Of a DNA stretch of 64,000 nt, positions 1 through 9,086 are shown piece after piece; within the stretch, counting starts at the first letter, position 1; the number at the start of each line of letters is the position of its first letter. Origin of the DNA: Rhodococcoides kyotonense (GTDB lineage: Bacteria; Actinomycetota; Actinomycetes; Mycobacteriales; Mycobacteriaceae); assembly GCF_900188125.1 (NCBI RefSeq), contig NZ_FZOW01000001.1, forward strand, positions 153,368 to 217,367, in the 5' to 3' direction. The notes beneath the pieces are model-generated. The model saw nothing but the letters and a program-made list of their open reading frames with translations, was not told where the DNA came from and did no database searches. The position numbers were made by a program, and so were the translations under genes.

Positions 1-954
1 GTACTTCATGGTGACCTTGGACCCGATGTTTCCGTCGATCCACTCCATCGTCGCGCCCGCTTCTGCCTTGGCGCGCTTGGTGACGAGGTTGTAGACGTTG
101 TTCGACCAGTTCTGGATGGTCGTGTAGCGGCAGCGTCCACCCTTCTTGACGATGATCTCGACGACAGCCGAGTGCAGGGAGTCCGACTTGTAGATCGGGG
201 CAGTGCATCCCTCGACGTAGTGCACGTAGGCGCCCTCGTCGACGATGATCAGCGTGCGCTCGAACTGGCCCATGTTCTCGGTGTTGATGCGGAAGTAGGC
301 CTGCAGCGGGATGTCGACGTGCACGCCAGGCGGCACGTAGATGAACGATCCACCCGACCACACGGCAGTGTTCAATGCGGAGAACTTGTTGTCTCCGGCG
401 GGAATGACCGTGCCGAAGTACTCGCGGAACAGTTCCGGCTGCTCTTTCAGAGCCGTGTCGGTGTCGAGGAAGAGAACGCCCTGCGCTTCCAGATCCTCAC
501 GGATGGAGTGGTAGACGACCTCGGACTCGTACTGCGCCGCGACACCGGAGACCAGGCGCTGCTTCTCCGCCTCGGGGATGCCGAGCTTGTCGTAGGTGTT
601 CTTGATGTCCTCAGGCAGATCGTCCCAGCTCGCGGCCTGCTTCTCGCTCGAGCGGACGAAGTACTTGATGTTGTCGAAATCGATGCCGTCCAGATCCGAT
701 CCCCAGTTGGGCATCGGCTTGCGATCGAACGTCTTCAGCGCCTTCAGACGGGCTTCGAGCATCCATTCGGGCTCGCTCTTCTTCGCCGAGATGTCGCGAA
801 CGACTGCCTCGGACAGTCCGCGCTGGGCACTCGCGCCTGCAACGTCGGAGTCCGCCCATCCGTATCCGTAGTTACCGAGTGACGCGATCGTCTCGTCCTG
901 CGTCAGCGGGACTGCGGGCACTGCTGGGGTCACCTGATCTGGTGTGACGGTCAT
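1..954 (-). CDS. sufB: SufB, Fe-S cluster assembly scaffold (N-terminal part; continues past window start)
   Basis: SufB is the scaffold of the cytoplasmic SufBCD complex that builds iron-sulfur clusters. The reading frame starts at ATG 954-952 ([10 protein letters not shown]) and remains open to base 1, so about 318 N-terminal residues are visible and the C-terminal beta-helix end is missing. Family segments are clear: [62 protein letters not shown] and [16 protein letters not shown]. The ATG overlaps the TGA of sufR by 4 bp (ATGA), so the repressor gene is cotranscribed and translationally coupled with the machinery it controls, as in the mycobacterial suf operon. The rest of the operon (sufD, sufC, sufS, sufU) should lie beyond the window start; that is inference. 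Confidence 0.97.
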   Translation of the reverse strand, partial: MTVTPDQVTPAVPAVPLTQDETIASLGNYGYGWADSDVAGASAQRGLSEAVVRDISAKKSEPEWMLEARLKALKTFDRKPMPNWGSDLDGIDFDNIKYFVRSSEKQAASWDDLPEDIKNTYDKLGIPEAEKQRLVSGVAAQYESEVVYHSIREDLEAQGVLFLDTDTALKEQPELFREYFGTVIPAGDNKFSALNTAVWSGGSFIYVPPGVHVDIPLQAYFRINTENMGQFERTLIIVDEGAYVHYVEGCTAPIYKSDSLHSAVVEIIVKKGGRCRYTTIQNWSNNVYNLVTKRAKAEAGATMEWIDGNIGSKVTMKY

Positions 955-1793
955 GCGAGCTCCTTCCGGAGGCTTGTACGTTCTCCGACACTGGGCTGTG
1001 CGCCGGAAGATCTGGAGGGGGTGGAACGGACATGCGGGGTGTTCAGTGGAACGTGGGTGGTGCAGGCGCAGTCGCCGTTGGCGATGGTCGCCAGACGCTG
1101 CACATGGGTTCCGAGCAATTCGGAAAACGCTCGACGCTCGGCATCGCACAGTTCGGGAAACTCGGACGCGACGTGGGACACCGGGCAATGGTGCTGGCAG
1201 ATCTGCACTCCGTTGCCGACCTGACGCGTCGACGCGGCGAATCCTGCTGCGGTGAACGCGTCGGCGATGCGATCGGCGACTTCCTCGACCTCGGCGGCAC
1301 GCGTTCCGTCCGTCGGCTCGACGTCGGCGACGATGGCCTCGACGCGTTGCCGAGCGAACGTCTCGATCGCCGCGTCTCCGCCGATCTTGCGCAGCTGACG
1401 CATCGCGGCACCGGCCAGGTCGTCGTACGTGTGTCCGAGCTTGTTCCGCCCGACGGCCGTCAACTGGAAATGCTTGGCCGGTCGCCCGCGTCCTCGGTGC
1501 CTGACGGCTGCCGACGACGCGACACGCGCCTCGCCGGTATCGATGAGAGCGTCGAGATGACGACGGACACCTGCGGCGCTGAGGCCCAGACGTGCGCCGA
1601 TGTCCGACGCGGTGATCGGACCTTCTTCGAGCAGTAACGTGATCACTGCACTACGCGTCTGGCCTTCGTGGCCGACAGGCCCAGGCACCGGATTGACCGA
1701 AACCGGGGTGACGACAGCCGTGTCGGAGGCGGACGCGTCGGCGCGAGAACGTGTGCTCTCGGCTTCGCGCATGCGACTGACGGATGTTTTCAC
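951..1793 (-). CDS. sufR: SufR, Fe-S-sensing transcriptional repressor of the suf operon
   Basis: A DNA-binding regulator with an N-terminal winged helix-turn-helix (about residues 48-110, from [17 protein letters not shown]) and a C-terminal cysteine cluster. Counting from GTG 1793, cysteines fall at 199, 203, 216, 242 and 244, the pattern expected for [4Fe-4S] binding in SufR. In the family, holo-SufR represses suf and loses binding when the cluster is damaged by oxidants, nitric oxide or iron shortage. The start is uncertain: GTG 1793 lies inside a SufR-like operator and would need leaderless translation, while ATG 1772 (MREAESTR) is the first ATG downstream; neither has a good ribosome site. 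It is divergent from mptB and overlaps sufB by 4 bp, the same neighbourhood as mycobacterial Rv1459c-Rv1461. Confidence 0.93.
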   Translation of the reverse strand: MKTSVSRMREAESTRSRADASASDTAVVTPVSVNPVPGPVGHEGQTRSAVITLLLEEGPITASDIGARLGLSAAGVRRHLDALIDTGEARVASSAAVRHRGRGRPAKHFQLTAVGRNKLGHTYDDLAGAAMRQLRKIGGDAAIETFARQRVEAIVADVEPTDGTRAAEVEEVADRIADAFTAAGFAASTRQVGNGVQICQHHCPVSHVASEFPELCDAERRAFSELLGTHVQRLATIANGDCACTTHVPLNTPHVRSTPSRSSGAQPSVGERTSLRKELA

Positions 1794-1804
1794 AACACCA
1801 GTGT
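1790..1804 (-). promoter_or_regulatory. Candidate SufR operator (ACACT-N5-TGTGA)
   Basis: On the minus strand this reads ACACT, five bases, TGTGA. As I recall it, this is the inverted repeat reported for mycobacterial SufR in front of the suf operon. It sits at the upstream possible start of sufR, so a bound repressor would block initiation and give autoregulation. The match is exact; the function is inferred. Confidence 0.6.
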
Positions 1805-1934
1805 GACGGAATTGAACGCACCGGTCCACCAAGGGTGCCCTTCTTCACCGACGCTCGACACCTGGGAATATCCGCTTCCGGCTCGGCGTTGACGACTGCT
1901 CGACCGGTGTCTCCGCGCGTCGGACGGTCACGGT

Positions 1935-1940
1935 TACGCT
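1935..1940 (+). promoter_or_regulatory. -10 hexamer of mptB, leaderless type
   Basis: TACGCT fits TANNNT and lies 6 nt before the GTG at 1947, so transcription would begin at or next to the start codon. No Shine-Dalgarno sequence is present. No convincing -35 was found. Confidence 0.5.
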
Positions 1941-1946
1941 GCAGTC

Positions 1947-3716
1947 GTGCCACAGACCGCTGACGAAGAGAACACCGAGGACGCCTCGGCGACACCGTCC
2001 ACGTCGTCGCGCAGATCGGCCACGAGTCTTCGACATTCGGTCGAGATGTTCCCGCACACTGCGATGCGTGCGGCCCGACGCCTGGTAGGACTCGACACCC
2101 GCACACCGGCGTCGAGCGTCGCGGCATTGCACGGAGACGAGCCCGAAGCTCCCGGGCTCGACGCGTCGGAGACATCCCAGCTTCGTGGAATCCGGCGATT
2201 CGGCGCGACCGGCGCGATCTTGATGGCGGTCGGAGCACTCGGGGCTGGTGCGCAGCCGGTGTTGCAGAACCCGGTTGCCGGAGTGCGGGTGCTGAGCCTG
2301 CCCTCGCGCATGGCCAGTTCCGCGCTGACGATCACGATGACCGGAACCGTCATGGTCGTCCTGGCATGGTTGTTGCTGGGCAGATTCGCCGTCGGGCGCC
2401 TGCGTGACGGGAGCGTCCCGCGGCGTATGACCAGGTCACAACTCGACCGCACGCTGCTTCTGTGGATTCTTCCGCTATGTGTCGCGCCGCCCATGTTCAG
2501 CCGCGACGTCTACTCCTATCTGGCCCAGAGCGAGATCACCGCACGCGGTCTCGACCCGTACGAGATCGGGCCTGCGGGCGCGCTCGGGGTCGACAACGTA
2601 CTGACGCGAACGGTTCCCAACATCTGGCGCGAGACACCTGCGCCCTACGGACCGTTCTTCCTGTGGATCGGCCGCGGAATCACCTGGCTCACCGGCGAGA
2701 ACATCGTCGCCGGAATATTCCTGCATCGTCTGTTGGCGCTCGTCGGCGTCGCACTGATCGTGTGGGCTCTGCCTCGCCTGGCACGTCGCTGCGGCGTCGC
2801 CGCGGTCAGTGCGCTGTGGCTCGGAGCCGCGAACCCGTTGTTGCTGTTCCACCTCGTCGCGGGGATTCACAACGAGGCGTTGATGATCGGGCTCATGCTC
2901 GCGGGCACGGAACTCGCTCTGCGCGCCGTCGAATCGAGGACTCCGATCCGCACGACGACCATGCTGTTGCTGATCTCGGGCGCGGCTCTCATCGCGTTGT
3001 CGTCGACGGTGAAGATTCCGTCGCTGCTGGCCCTCGGATTCGTCGGGATGGCACTCGCACGACGATGGGGCGGGACGTTCAAGGCCGTGGCGGCCGCGGC
3101 AGCTCTGCTCGGCGTCGTGGCGGTGATCGTCCACGTCGGAGTCAGCCTCGCGAGCGGGCTCGGGTTCGGCTGGGTGCATACGCTCGGCACGGCGAGCGTC
3201 GTGCGCAGCTGGATGTCGATCCCGACGATTCTCGGTGTCGGAACGGGATTCGTCGGAGTCCTGCTCGGGCTCGGCGATCACACCACTGCTGTGCTGGGAC
3301 TCACACGCCCGATCGCGTCGGTCGTCGCCGGGTTCGTCGCGATTCGGATGCTCGTCGCAGTTCTGAAGGGCCGCCTCCACCCGGTCGGAGCCCTCGGCGT
3401 GTCCCTCGGAGCTCTCGTCCTGCTGTTCCCGGTGGTCCAGCCCTGGTACCTGCTGTGGGCGGTGACACCGCTCGCGGCGTGGGCGACTCGCCCCGCGTTC
3501 CGTGTGCCCGCGATCGTCTTCTCCTCGATCGTCAGTGTCATTCTGATGCCCAACGGCAGCGAGTACTTGCCGTTCCAGATCGTGCAGGCCGCCGTCATGA
3601 CGATCCTGACCATCGGCGTTCTGTATCTCGTCACCCGTTCACGACTGCCGTGGCGCTCGAACGTCGGACCGCCGACGCGCCGGATTTCGGCGGGGGAATA
3701 CGCTGGTTCCTCGTGA
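1947..3716 (+). CDS. mptB: MptB-like alpha-(1->6)-mannopyranosyltransferase (GT-C membrane enzyme)
   Basis: A 589-residue polytopic membrane protein. After a charged cytoplasmic N-terminus of about 90 residues come more than ten hydrophobic helices, as in GT-C polyprenyl-phosphomannose-dependent mannosyltransferases that build the mannan core of lipomannan and lipoarabinomannan. The loop after the second helix has the family segment FSRDVYSYLAQSEI followed by GLDPYEIGP, with the acidic residue expected for catalysis. Length and position beside sufR match mycobacterial MptB (Rv1459c). Its TGA overlaps the GTG of the next ABC gene (GTGA), so the three downstream genes probably share its transcript. 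MptA-type paralogues are similar; the B assignment rests mainly on gene order. Confidence 0.88.
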   Translation: MPQTADEENTEDASATPSTSSRRSATSLRHSVEMFPHTAMRAARRLVGLDTRTPASSVAALHGDEPEAPGLDASETSQLRGIRRFGATGAILMAVGALGAGAQPVLQNPVAGVRVLSLPSRMASSALTITMTGTVMVVLAWLLLGRFAVGRLRDGSVPRRMTRSQLDRTLLLWILPLCVAPPMFSRDVYSYLAQSEITARGLDPYEIGPAGALGVDNVLTRTVPNIWRETPAPYGPFFLWIGRGITWLTGENIVAGIFLHRLLALVGVALIVWALPRLARRCGVAAVSALWLGAANPLLLFHLVAGIHNEALMIGLMLAGTELALRAVESRTPIRTTTMLLLISGAALIALSSTVKIPSLLALGFVGMALARRWGGTFKAVAAAAALLGVVAVIVHVGVSLASGLGFGWVHTLGTASVVRSWMSIPTILGVGTGFVGVLLGLGDHTTAVLGLTRPIASVVAGFVAIRMLVAVLKGRLHPVGALGVSLGALVLLFPVVQPWYLLWAVTPLAAWATRPAFRVPAIVFSSIVSVILMPNGSEYLPFQIVQAAVMTILTIGVLYLVTRSRLPWRSNVGPPTRRISAGEYAGSS

Positions 3717-4660
3717 TCGTGCGCTCGTCGAACTCCTCGACGCAACCTGCCGTGCAGCTGACCGATGTACGGAAGTCGTACAACGGGCATCTCGCCGTGG
3801 ACGGATTGGACATCACGGTCGAGCGGGGTCAGGTGCTGGCACTGCTCGGCCCGAACGGCGCAGGGAAGACCACGACGGTCGAGATGTGCGAAGGGTTCGT
3901 CACCCCCGACTCCGGAACGGTCCGGGTGCTCGGGCTCGATCCGATCGCTCAGTCGGCCCAGCTACGCCCCCGCATCGGCGTCATGTTGCAGGGCGGCGGC
4001 GCCTATCCAGGCGCGAAGACCGGGGAGATGCTGCATCTCGTGGCGTCGTACTCCGCCAACCCGCTCGATCCCGACTGGCTGCTCGACTGCCTCGGGCTCG
4101 ATCGAGCGGTGAAGACCCCGTACCGGCGGCTGTCCGGTGGACAGCAGCAACGCCTCGCACTCGCGTGCGCGATCGTCGGCAGGCCCGAGCTGGTCTTCCT
4201 CGACGAGCCGACGGCGGGTCTCGACGCGCAAGCCCGTCTCCTCGTATGGGAGCTGGTCGAAGCACTGCGCCGCGACGGCGTCGGCGTTCTGCTCACCACA
4301 CATCTGATGGACGAAGCCGAACAGCTCGCCGACAACTTGGTCATCGTCGACAACGGACGCATCGTCGCTTCGGGCACCGCATCGGAGCTGACCAAGCAGG
4401 GCGCCGAGGGCCGTCTGCGGTTCACCGCTCCCCCTGGTCTCGAACTGTCGCTTCTCGACGCCGCCCTCCCCGGCGGGTACAGCCCGGTCGAGGAATCCGC
4501 GGGCTCGTACGTCATCGAAGGTGTCATCGAGCCGCACATCCTCGTGACCGTCACGTCGTGGTGTGCTCAGCAGGACGTCCTCGCGACGGAACTCCAAGTG
4601 GACCAACGCCGATTGGAAGACGTGTTTCTCGAATTGACGGGCAGGGAGCTCAGACGATGA
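3713..4660 (+). CDS. ABC-2 exporter ATP-binding protein (DrrA/CcmA-like)
   Basis: A 315-residue ATPase of the ABC-2 export class. Walker A GPNGAGKTT is at residues 46-54, the signature LSGGQQQ begins at 140, Walker B LVFLDEP is about 25 residues later, and the H-loop is in LLTTHLMDEAEQLADN. The C-terminal 80 residues form the extension usual for drug/lipid exporters. I start it at GTG 3713, which overlaps the mptB stop in GTGA; GTG 3719 is possible. It ends in an ATGA overlap with the permease gene. The same pair follows mptB in mycobacteria (Rv1458c-Rv1457c). The substrate is not known; the neighbourhood suggests an envelope lipid or glycolipid, but this is only inference. Confidence 0.93.
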   Translation: MIVRSSNSSTQPAVQLTDVRKSYNGHLAVDGLDITVERGQVLALLGPNGAGKTTTVEMCEGFVTPDSGTVRVLGLDPIAQSAQLRPRIGVMLQGGGAYPGAKTGEMLHLVASYSANPLDPDWLLDCLGLDRAVKTPYRRLSGGQQQRLALACAIVGRPELVFLDEPTAGLDAQARLLVWELVEALRRDGVGVLLTTHLMDEAEQLADNLVIVDNGRIVASGTASELTKQGAEGRLRFTAPPGLELSLLDAALPGGYSPVEESAGSYVIEGVIEPHILVTVTSWCAQQDVLATELQVDQRRLEDVFLELTGRELRR

Positions 4661-5457
4661 CGGTGCGCAAGGACGCGCGCGGTTCGGACAACCGATTCGA
4701 GACGGGGCTGTTCGCTCCCGATCCGTCGCCGAACTCCCCTGTCGCGATGCTGGTCTCGCAGTCGATGCTCGAACTCAAGCTTCTACTGCGCAACGGTGAA
4801 CAACTGCTGTTGACGATGTTCATACCCATCACGCTGCTGGTCGGGCTGACGCTGCTGCCGTTGGGCACGATGGGCGACGAGCCCGTCGACCAGGTGGTGC
4901 CCGCTGTGATGATGGTGGCGATCATGTCCACGGCGTTCACCGGGCAGGCGATCGCCGTCGGATTCGACCGTCGTTACGGCGCTCTCAAACGCCTCGGTGC
5001 GACACCGCTGCCGAAGTGGGGAATCATCGGCGGCAAAGCCGTCGCCGTGGTGCTCGTGGTGATCCTGCAGTCCATTCTGCTCGGCGCGATCGGCGCGCTC
5101 CTCGGGTGGCGTCCGGACGTCGCTGGACTGGCCCTCGGTGCGATAGTGATCGCCCTCGGAACAGTCACCTTCGCCACGATGGGTCTACTGCTGGGCGGAA
5201 CCCTGCGCGCCGAGATCGTTCTGGCGCTCGCCAACATCCTGTGGTTCGTCATGCTCGGAATCGGATCGCTCGTCGTGCTCGGCGACGACCTACCCGTCGC
5301 GCTCCACACGATCGCCCGGTTCGTACCGTCGGGGGCACTGGCAGAGGCGCTCGGCAACGCTGTCTCCGGGTCGTGGGACTGGTTCGGGATTACCGTCCTC
5401 GCAGGCTGGGCCACCGTGTGCTCGTGGCTGGCCGTGCGTACGTTCAAGTTCGTCTGA
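4657..5457 (+). CDS. ABC-2 type transporter permease (DrrB-like)
   Basis: A 266-residue integral membrane protein with a cytoplasmic N-terminus of about 35 residues and six hydrophobic helices, the fold of ABC-2 permeases. The segment around VGFDRRYGALKRLGATPLP is the conserved cytoplasmic coupling region after the second helix. The start at ATG 4657 is fixed by the ATGA overlap with the ATPase stop. Together the two genes encode one half-transporter set, probably dimeric. Substrate unknown. The next gene, ctaA, has its own promoter after a 58-bp gap. Confidence 0.92.
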   Translation: MTVRKDARGSDNRFETGLFAPDPSPNSPVAMLVSQSMLELKLLLRNGEQLLLTMFIPITLLVGLTLLPLGTMGDEPVDQVVPAVMMVAIMSTAFTGQAIAVGFDRRYGALKRLGATPLPKWGIIGGKAVAVVLVVILQSILLGAIGALLGWRPDVAGLALGAIVIALGTVTFATMGLLLGGTLRAEIVLALANILWFVMLGIGSLVVLGDDLPVALHTIARFVPSGALAEALGNAVSGSWDWFGITVLAGWATVCSWLAVRTFKFV

Positions 5458-5503
5458 CCGGGCGCGGACCGGGGTCAACGACAGGCTGTAGTTGATCGAC
5501 CAT

Positions 5504-5509
5504 TACCAT
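5504..5509 (+). promoter_or_regulatory. -10 hexamer of ctaA, leaderless type
   Basis: TACCAT (TANNNT) ends 6 nt before GTG 5516. This decides the ctaA start: an in-frame TTG at 5492 lies upstream of the hexamer and would not be transcribed from it. Confidence 0.5.
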
Positions 5510-5515
5510 CACCAC

Positions 5516-6502
5516 GTGCTGTATCGAGCGTTTCTGAGCGTCGTCGACCGCTTTCCCCTCCCGTCGCTGCGGGTGCAGAAGATTCTGGCGTTCATCGTCA
5601 TCCTCACCCAGGGCGGTATCGCCGTCACGGGTGCGATCGTCCGTGTGACGGCATCGGGACTGGGGTGCCCGACGTGGCCGCAATGCTTTCCCGGCAGTTT
5701 CACTCCCGTCGGAGTCTCGGAAGTCCCGGTCCTGCACCAGGCCGTCGAGTTCGGCAACCGCCTTCTGACGTTCGTCGTCGTACTCGCCGCTGCCGCGATC
5801 GTGGTGGCCGTGACGCGGGCTCGTCGCCGACGCAACGTCCTCGTCTTCGCCTGGCTGATGCCACTGGGAACCGTCGCGCAGGCCGTCATCGGCGGCTTCA
5901 CCGTGCTGACGGGTCTGCTGTGGTGGACCGTCGCGATTCACCTGGTGGTCTCGATGGCGATGGTGTGGCTGGCCACGCTGCTGTACTTCAAGGTCGGCGA
6001 GCACGACGACGGAGTCGAGGTCACCAAGACCGTGCCAGAACCACTGCGTCAGCTGACCGGGCTGTCTGGGATCGTCCTTGCGGCCGTGCTCGTGGCGGGC
6101 ACGATGGTCACCGGGGCTGGTCCGCACGCGGGCGACAAGAGCATCGAGGAACCCGTTCCGAGGCTCGAGGTGGAGATCGTCACCCTCGTGCACTTGCACG
6201 CGCAGCTACTCGTGGCCTATTTGGCGCTGCTCGTCGGACTCGGCTTCGCGCTCTACGCTGTCCGCGCCACCGAGACCATCAAGAAGCGACTGTGGATTCT
6301 GATCGGAATCGTGGTGGCGCAGGCACTGGTCGGCGTTGTGCAGTACTTCACAGACGTGCCTGCCGCGCTGGTGGCGGTGCACGTAGCCGGTGCAGGTGCC
6401 TGCACCGCCGCGACCGCGGCTGTCTGGGCAGCATGCCGAACCCACAGGCTCACCGGACTCGGCAGTGCCACCGAACAGCCTGCTTCCATTCCGACGACCT
6501 GA
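5516..6502 (+). CDS. ctaA: Heme A synthase (COX15/CtaA family)
   Basis: Oxidises the C8 methyl of heme O to a formyl group, giving heme A for aa3-type cytochrome c oxidase. The 328-residue protein has eight predicted membrane helices in two similar halves. The conserved segment TGAIVRVTASGLGCPTWPQC follows helix 1 and carries the cysteine pair of the extracellular loop; heme-binding histidines occur in LHQAVEFGNR, AIHLVVS, LVHLHAQLL and AVHVAG. The start is GTG 5516 because of the -10 hexamer just upstream. The partner enzyme ctaB (heme O synthase) lies 1.6 kb away on the other strand, as in mycobacteria. A hairpin follows the stop. Confidence 0.95.
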   Translation: MLYRAFLSVVDRFPLPSLRVQKILAFIVILTQGGIAVTGAIVRVTASGLGCPTWPQCFPGSFTPVGVSEVPVLHQAVEFGNRLLTFVVVLAAAAIVVAVTRARRRRNVLVFAWLMPLGTVAQAVIGGFTVLTGLLWWTVAIHLVVSMAMVWLATLLYFKVGEHDDGVEVTKTVPEPLRQLTGLSGIVLAAVLVAGTMVTGAGPHAGDKSIEEPVPRLEVEIVTLVHLHAQLLVAYLALLVGLGFALYAVRATETIKKRLWILIGIVVAQALVGVVQYFTDVPAALVAVHVAGAGACTAATAAVWAACRTHRLTGLGSATEQPASIPTT

Positions 6503-6506
6503 GAAC

Positions 6507-6529
6507 GGGGAGAGGTGGCCGGTCTCCCC
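6507..6529 (+). terminator. Hairpin after ctaA
   Basis: GGGGAGA at 6507-6513 pairs with TCTCCCC at 6523-6529 around a 9-nt loop, beginning five bases after the ctaA stop. There is no T-run, which is usual for actinobacterial terminators. A competing pairing of GGAGAGGT with ACCTCTCC further downstream is also possible. Confidence 0.55.
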
Positions 6530-6599
6530 CTCAGACGACCGACTACCTCTCCACCCAATTCGACGCGCCCGACAAACGTTCGGTTCCCCGGTTTCGAGA

Positions 6600-6992
6600 T
6601 TATTTTTCGAGCACTGCGTTTCGGGCCTTCGGGAAGCGAGTCTGGCGCGCAACCCATCCCGCCATCTTTCGATAGTGCCCGGGCGCGGGGTTGACCGAAC
6701 TGATCAGCTCACGATCCCACTCGGATTCGGTGAGAGACTCGACCTCCGCGACCAATGCGCGAGCGACCTCGTCGTTCGCGACGACCTGGTCCCCCAGAAC
6801 ACCGTCTGCGCCGACGAGGGTGAGCCTCGTACCGGCGCGGCCGATCGGCTGAAGGACTGCGCTGGCAGATCCGCCGTGCTCACCGACGAATGCGCGGACG
6901 GCCTTCAGCGCACCGGCGGGCACCTCCGTCTTCGGGGCGTCCTGTGCCTGGTCCGAGATCTCCTGCAGCGACTTCTCTGAATCGGTAGCCAT
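6600..6992 (-). CDS. Conserved-looking protein of unknown function, 130 aa
   Basis: I do not recognise this family. The protein is 130 residues, soluble, with no signal peptide or membrane helix. The N-terminus (MATDSEKSLQEISDQAQD) is acidic and likely disordered. The middle (ASAVLQPIGRAGTRLTLVGADGVLGDQVV) looks like a short beta-rich domain, and the end (PGHYRKMAGWVARQTRFPKARNAV) is basic. Start ATG 6992 is chosen because TATTGT lies 6 nt upstream on the minus strand, giving a leaderless message; a longer frame to 7061 would include the promoter. It is divergent from qor and convergent with ctaA. Position matches a hypothetical gene in the corresponding mycobacterial stretch, so it is probably a real, conserved gene. 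Confidence 0.75.
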   Translation of the reverse strand: MATDSEKSLQEISDQAQDAPKTEVPAGALKAVRAFVGEHGGSASAVLQPIGRAGTRLTLVGADGVLGDQVVANDEVARALVAEVESLTESEWDRELISSVNPAPGHYRKMAGWVARQTRFPKARNAVLEK

Positions 6993-6998
6993 TGCTGC

Positions 6999-7004
6999 AC
7001 AATA
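6999..7004 (-). promoter_or_regulatory. -10 hexamer of the 6600-6992 gene, leaderless type
   Basis: TATTGT on the minus strand, 6 nt before ATG 6992. It lies in the 59-bp divergent gap shared with qor, so the two genes may have overlapping promoters. Confidence 0.5.
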
Positions 7005-7051
7005 CCGCTCGGTAACGTAAGCCAGACATGCCCACCGTGTAGAAACGAGCC

Positions 7052-8017
7052 ATGCGAGCAACAGAGATTCGTGAGACCGGTGGCCCCGAAGTACTGCAGT
7101 CCGTCGACATCGACGAACCGACTCCGGCCGAGGGTGAGCTTCTGGTCCGCGTCGAGGCGATCGGTATCAACTTCATCGACACCTACTTTCGCAAGGGCCT
7201 CTACAGTCGCTCCCTGCCCTACGTGCCGGGCGACGAGGGGGCCGGAATCGTCGAGCAGGTCGGACCGTCGGTGACGGAGTTCGTCGTCGGTCAGCGTGTC
7301 GCGTGGGCGGCCGCCCCCGGTAGCTACGCCGAAAAGGTGATAGTGCCGGCACGGGTCGCCGTCGCGGTCCCCGACGGGGTTCCCGCCGACCAGGCGGCGT
7401 CGGCCTTGTTGCAGGGAATGACTGCTCACTACCTGCTCGAGTCGACGTATCCGGCTCGCACAGGTGAGACGGTGCTCGTGCACGCAGGCGCCGGCGGCGT
7501 CGGGCTGATCCTCACGCAACTCGCGGTCGCCAAGGGTGTGTCGGTCATCACGACGGTGTCGTCGGACATCAAGGAGACACTGTCGCGGGAGACCGGCGCG
7601 TCGCACGTGCTTCGGTACGACGACGACATCGCCGCGCGCGTCCGCGAACTCACGGACGGGGAAGGTGTGCACGCGGTCTACGACGGGGTCGGGGCGTCGA
7701 CGTTCGAGCAGAGCCTTGCATCACTACGAATCAGGGGCACGTTGGCACTGTTCGGTGCGGCCAGCGGACCGGTGCCGCCGTTCGATCCTCAGCGACTGAA
7801 CGGAGCAGGCTCGATCTTCCTGACGCGTCCCACGCTCGCGCACCACGTGCGGGATCGAAGCGAGCTCGAATGGCGGGCCGGCGACATCTTCAAGGCCGTG
7901 GCGGACGGAGTCCTGAAGATCCGGATCGGTGCCACCTATCCCCTGGCCGAGGCGTCGGCGGCGCACACGGATCTCGAGGGTCGTCAGACGACGGGATCGA
8001 TCGTGCTGATTCCCTAG
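7052..8017 (+). CDS. qor: NADPH:quinone reductase (zeta-crystallin type MDR)
   Basis: A 321-residue zinc-independent medium-chain dehydrogenase/reductase. The N-terminal catalytic domain contains GINFIDTYFRKGLY and PGDEGAGIVEQVG; the nucleotide-binding motif is in VLVHAGAGGVGLILTQLA (about residues 143-160). The catalytic zinc ligands of alcohol dehydrogenases are absent, as expected for quinone oxidoreductases. It probably reduces quinones with NADPH, linked to oxidative stress defence; substrate not determined. It stands alone between a divergent small gene and a convergent ctaB, separated from the latter by a long hairpin. Confidence 0.93.
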   Translation: MRATEIRETGGPEVLQSVDIDEPTPAEGELLVRVEAIGINFIDTYFRKGLYSRSLPYVPGDEGAGIVEQVGPSVTEFVVGQRVAWAAAPGSYAEKVIVPARVAVAVPDGVPADQAASALLQGMTAHYLLESTYPARTGETVLVHAGAGGVGLILTQLAVAKGVSVITTVSSDIKETLSRETGASHVLRYDDDIAARVRELTDGEGVHAVYDGVGASTFEQSLASLRIRGTLALFGAASGPVPPFDPQRLNGAGSIFLTRPTLAHHVRDRSELEWRAGDIFKAVADGVLKIRIGATYPLAEASAAHTDLEGRQTTGSIVLIP

Positions 8018-8032
8018 CGGGGGCTTCGCCCC

Positions 8033-8076
8033 ATGTGCACGGAAATACATAGCGGGCTATGTATTTTCGTGCACAT
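8033..8076. terminator. Long A+T-rich hairpin between convergent qor and ctaB (family member 1)
   Basis: Two 21-nt arms (8033-8053 and 8056-8076) are complementary except for one position (8042/8067) and are separated by two bases. Each arm begins with ATGTGCAC on its own strand, and the centre reads AAATACATAGC. It ends 2 bp before the ctaB stop codon and starts 15 bp after the qor stop, so it can terminate both genes. A related hairpin lies at 34827-34870. Confidence 0.8.
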
Positions 8077-8078
8077 GG

Positions 8079-9086
8079 TCAGGAGACGAGCTGCGCGAGC
8101 GTGTCCCAGCCGATGACCGAGTCGACGGCCAAGCCGCAGAACACCAGCGCCAGATACTCGTTCGACAGGATGAACAGCTTCAGCGGCTTCACCGGTGTCC
8201 CGGCTCGAACGCCGGCATACAACCGATGCGCGACGACCAGGAACCAGATGCCCGCAGCCAGCGCGACCGCGGCGTAGATGACGCCCGATCCCGGAGCCAG
8301 AGCGAGCGTCGCGGCGACCGTGGCCCACGAGTAGACGACGATGTGCTTCGTCACCTTGGTCTCCGACGCCACCGCAGGCAGCATCGGGACGTTCGCGGCC
8401 TGATAGTCCTCCTTGTAGCGGAGCATCAACGCCCATGTGTGCGGCGGCGTCCACAGGAAGATGACCAGGAACATCACGACGGCCTGCCAGCCGATCGTGC
8501 CGGTCACCGCGGACCAACCGATCATGACGGGCATGCACCCAGCTGCCCCGCCCCAGACCACGTTCTGCGACGTCCGACGCTTGAGCACAAGGGTGTAGAC
8601 GAAGATATAGAAGCAGATGGTGACGACGGCGAGGATGCCGCTGAGCAGATTCGTCGTCGCCCACAGCCAGAAGAACGAGATGATGCCCAGAGTCACGCCG
8701 AACACGAACGCGTGGGACACGGGCATCGCGCCTCGCGCCAGCGGACGCTTGGCTGTCCTGGCCATGACCTTGTCGATGTCCGCATCCGCGACCATGTTGA
8801 GGCAGTTGGCGCTGGCCGCTGCGAGCATGCCGCCGAACAGCGTCGTCAGGATCAGCCACGGCTGAACGTGTCCGCGATCGGCGAGCAACATCGCGGGGAT
8901 GGTCGTCACGAGAAGGAGCTCGATGACCCGCGGCTTGGTCAACGCGACATACGCGAGAACCAACGCGATCGCTCGTTTGAACGCCGACGTCTCGGCCGGA
9001 TGCGTGTCCTCGCCCCGATCGTGGTCATCGGGGTGGCTCGGGCCGCCTGCGAATCCGTGGCCGCCCGGCTGCTGCCCAATTCGCAC
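8079..9086 (-). CDS. ctaB: Heme O synthase (protoheme IX farnesyltransferase)
   Basis: Attaches a farnesyl group to protoheme to form heme O, the substrate of CtaA. The 335-residue protein belongs to the UbiA prenyltransferase superfamily with about nine membrane helices. The aspartate-rich motif [20 protein letters not shown] (NxxxDxxxD) binds the Mg-diphosphate, and [16 protein letters not shown] is the second conserved cytoplasmic loop. Start GTG 9086 is chosen because GAGGAG lies 5 nt upstream; longer starts exist to 9152. It is divergent from tkt across 279 bp and faces qor at its 3' end. Confidence 0.95.
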   Translation of the reverse strand: MRIGQQPGGHGFAGGPSHPDDHDRGEDTHPAETSAFKRAIALVLAYVALTKPRVIELLLVTTIPAMLLADRGHVQPWLILTTLFGGMLAAASANCLNMVADADIDKVMARTAKRPLARGAMPVSHAFVFGVTLGIISFFWLWATTNLLSGILAVVTICFYIFVYTLVLKRRTSQNVVWGGAAGCMPVMIGWSAVTGTIGWQAVVMFLVIFLWTPPHTWALMLRYKEDYQAANVPMLPAVASETKVTKHIVVYSWATVAATLALAPGSGVIYAAVALAAGIWFLVVAHRLYAGVRAGTPVKPLKLFILSNEYLALVFCGLAVDSVIGWDTLAQLVS

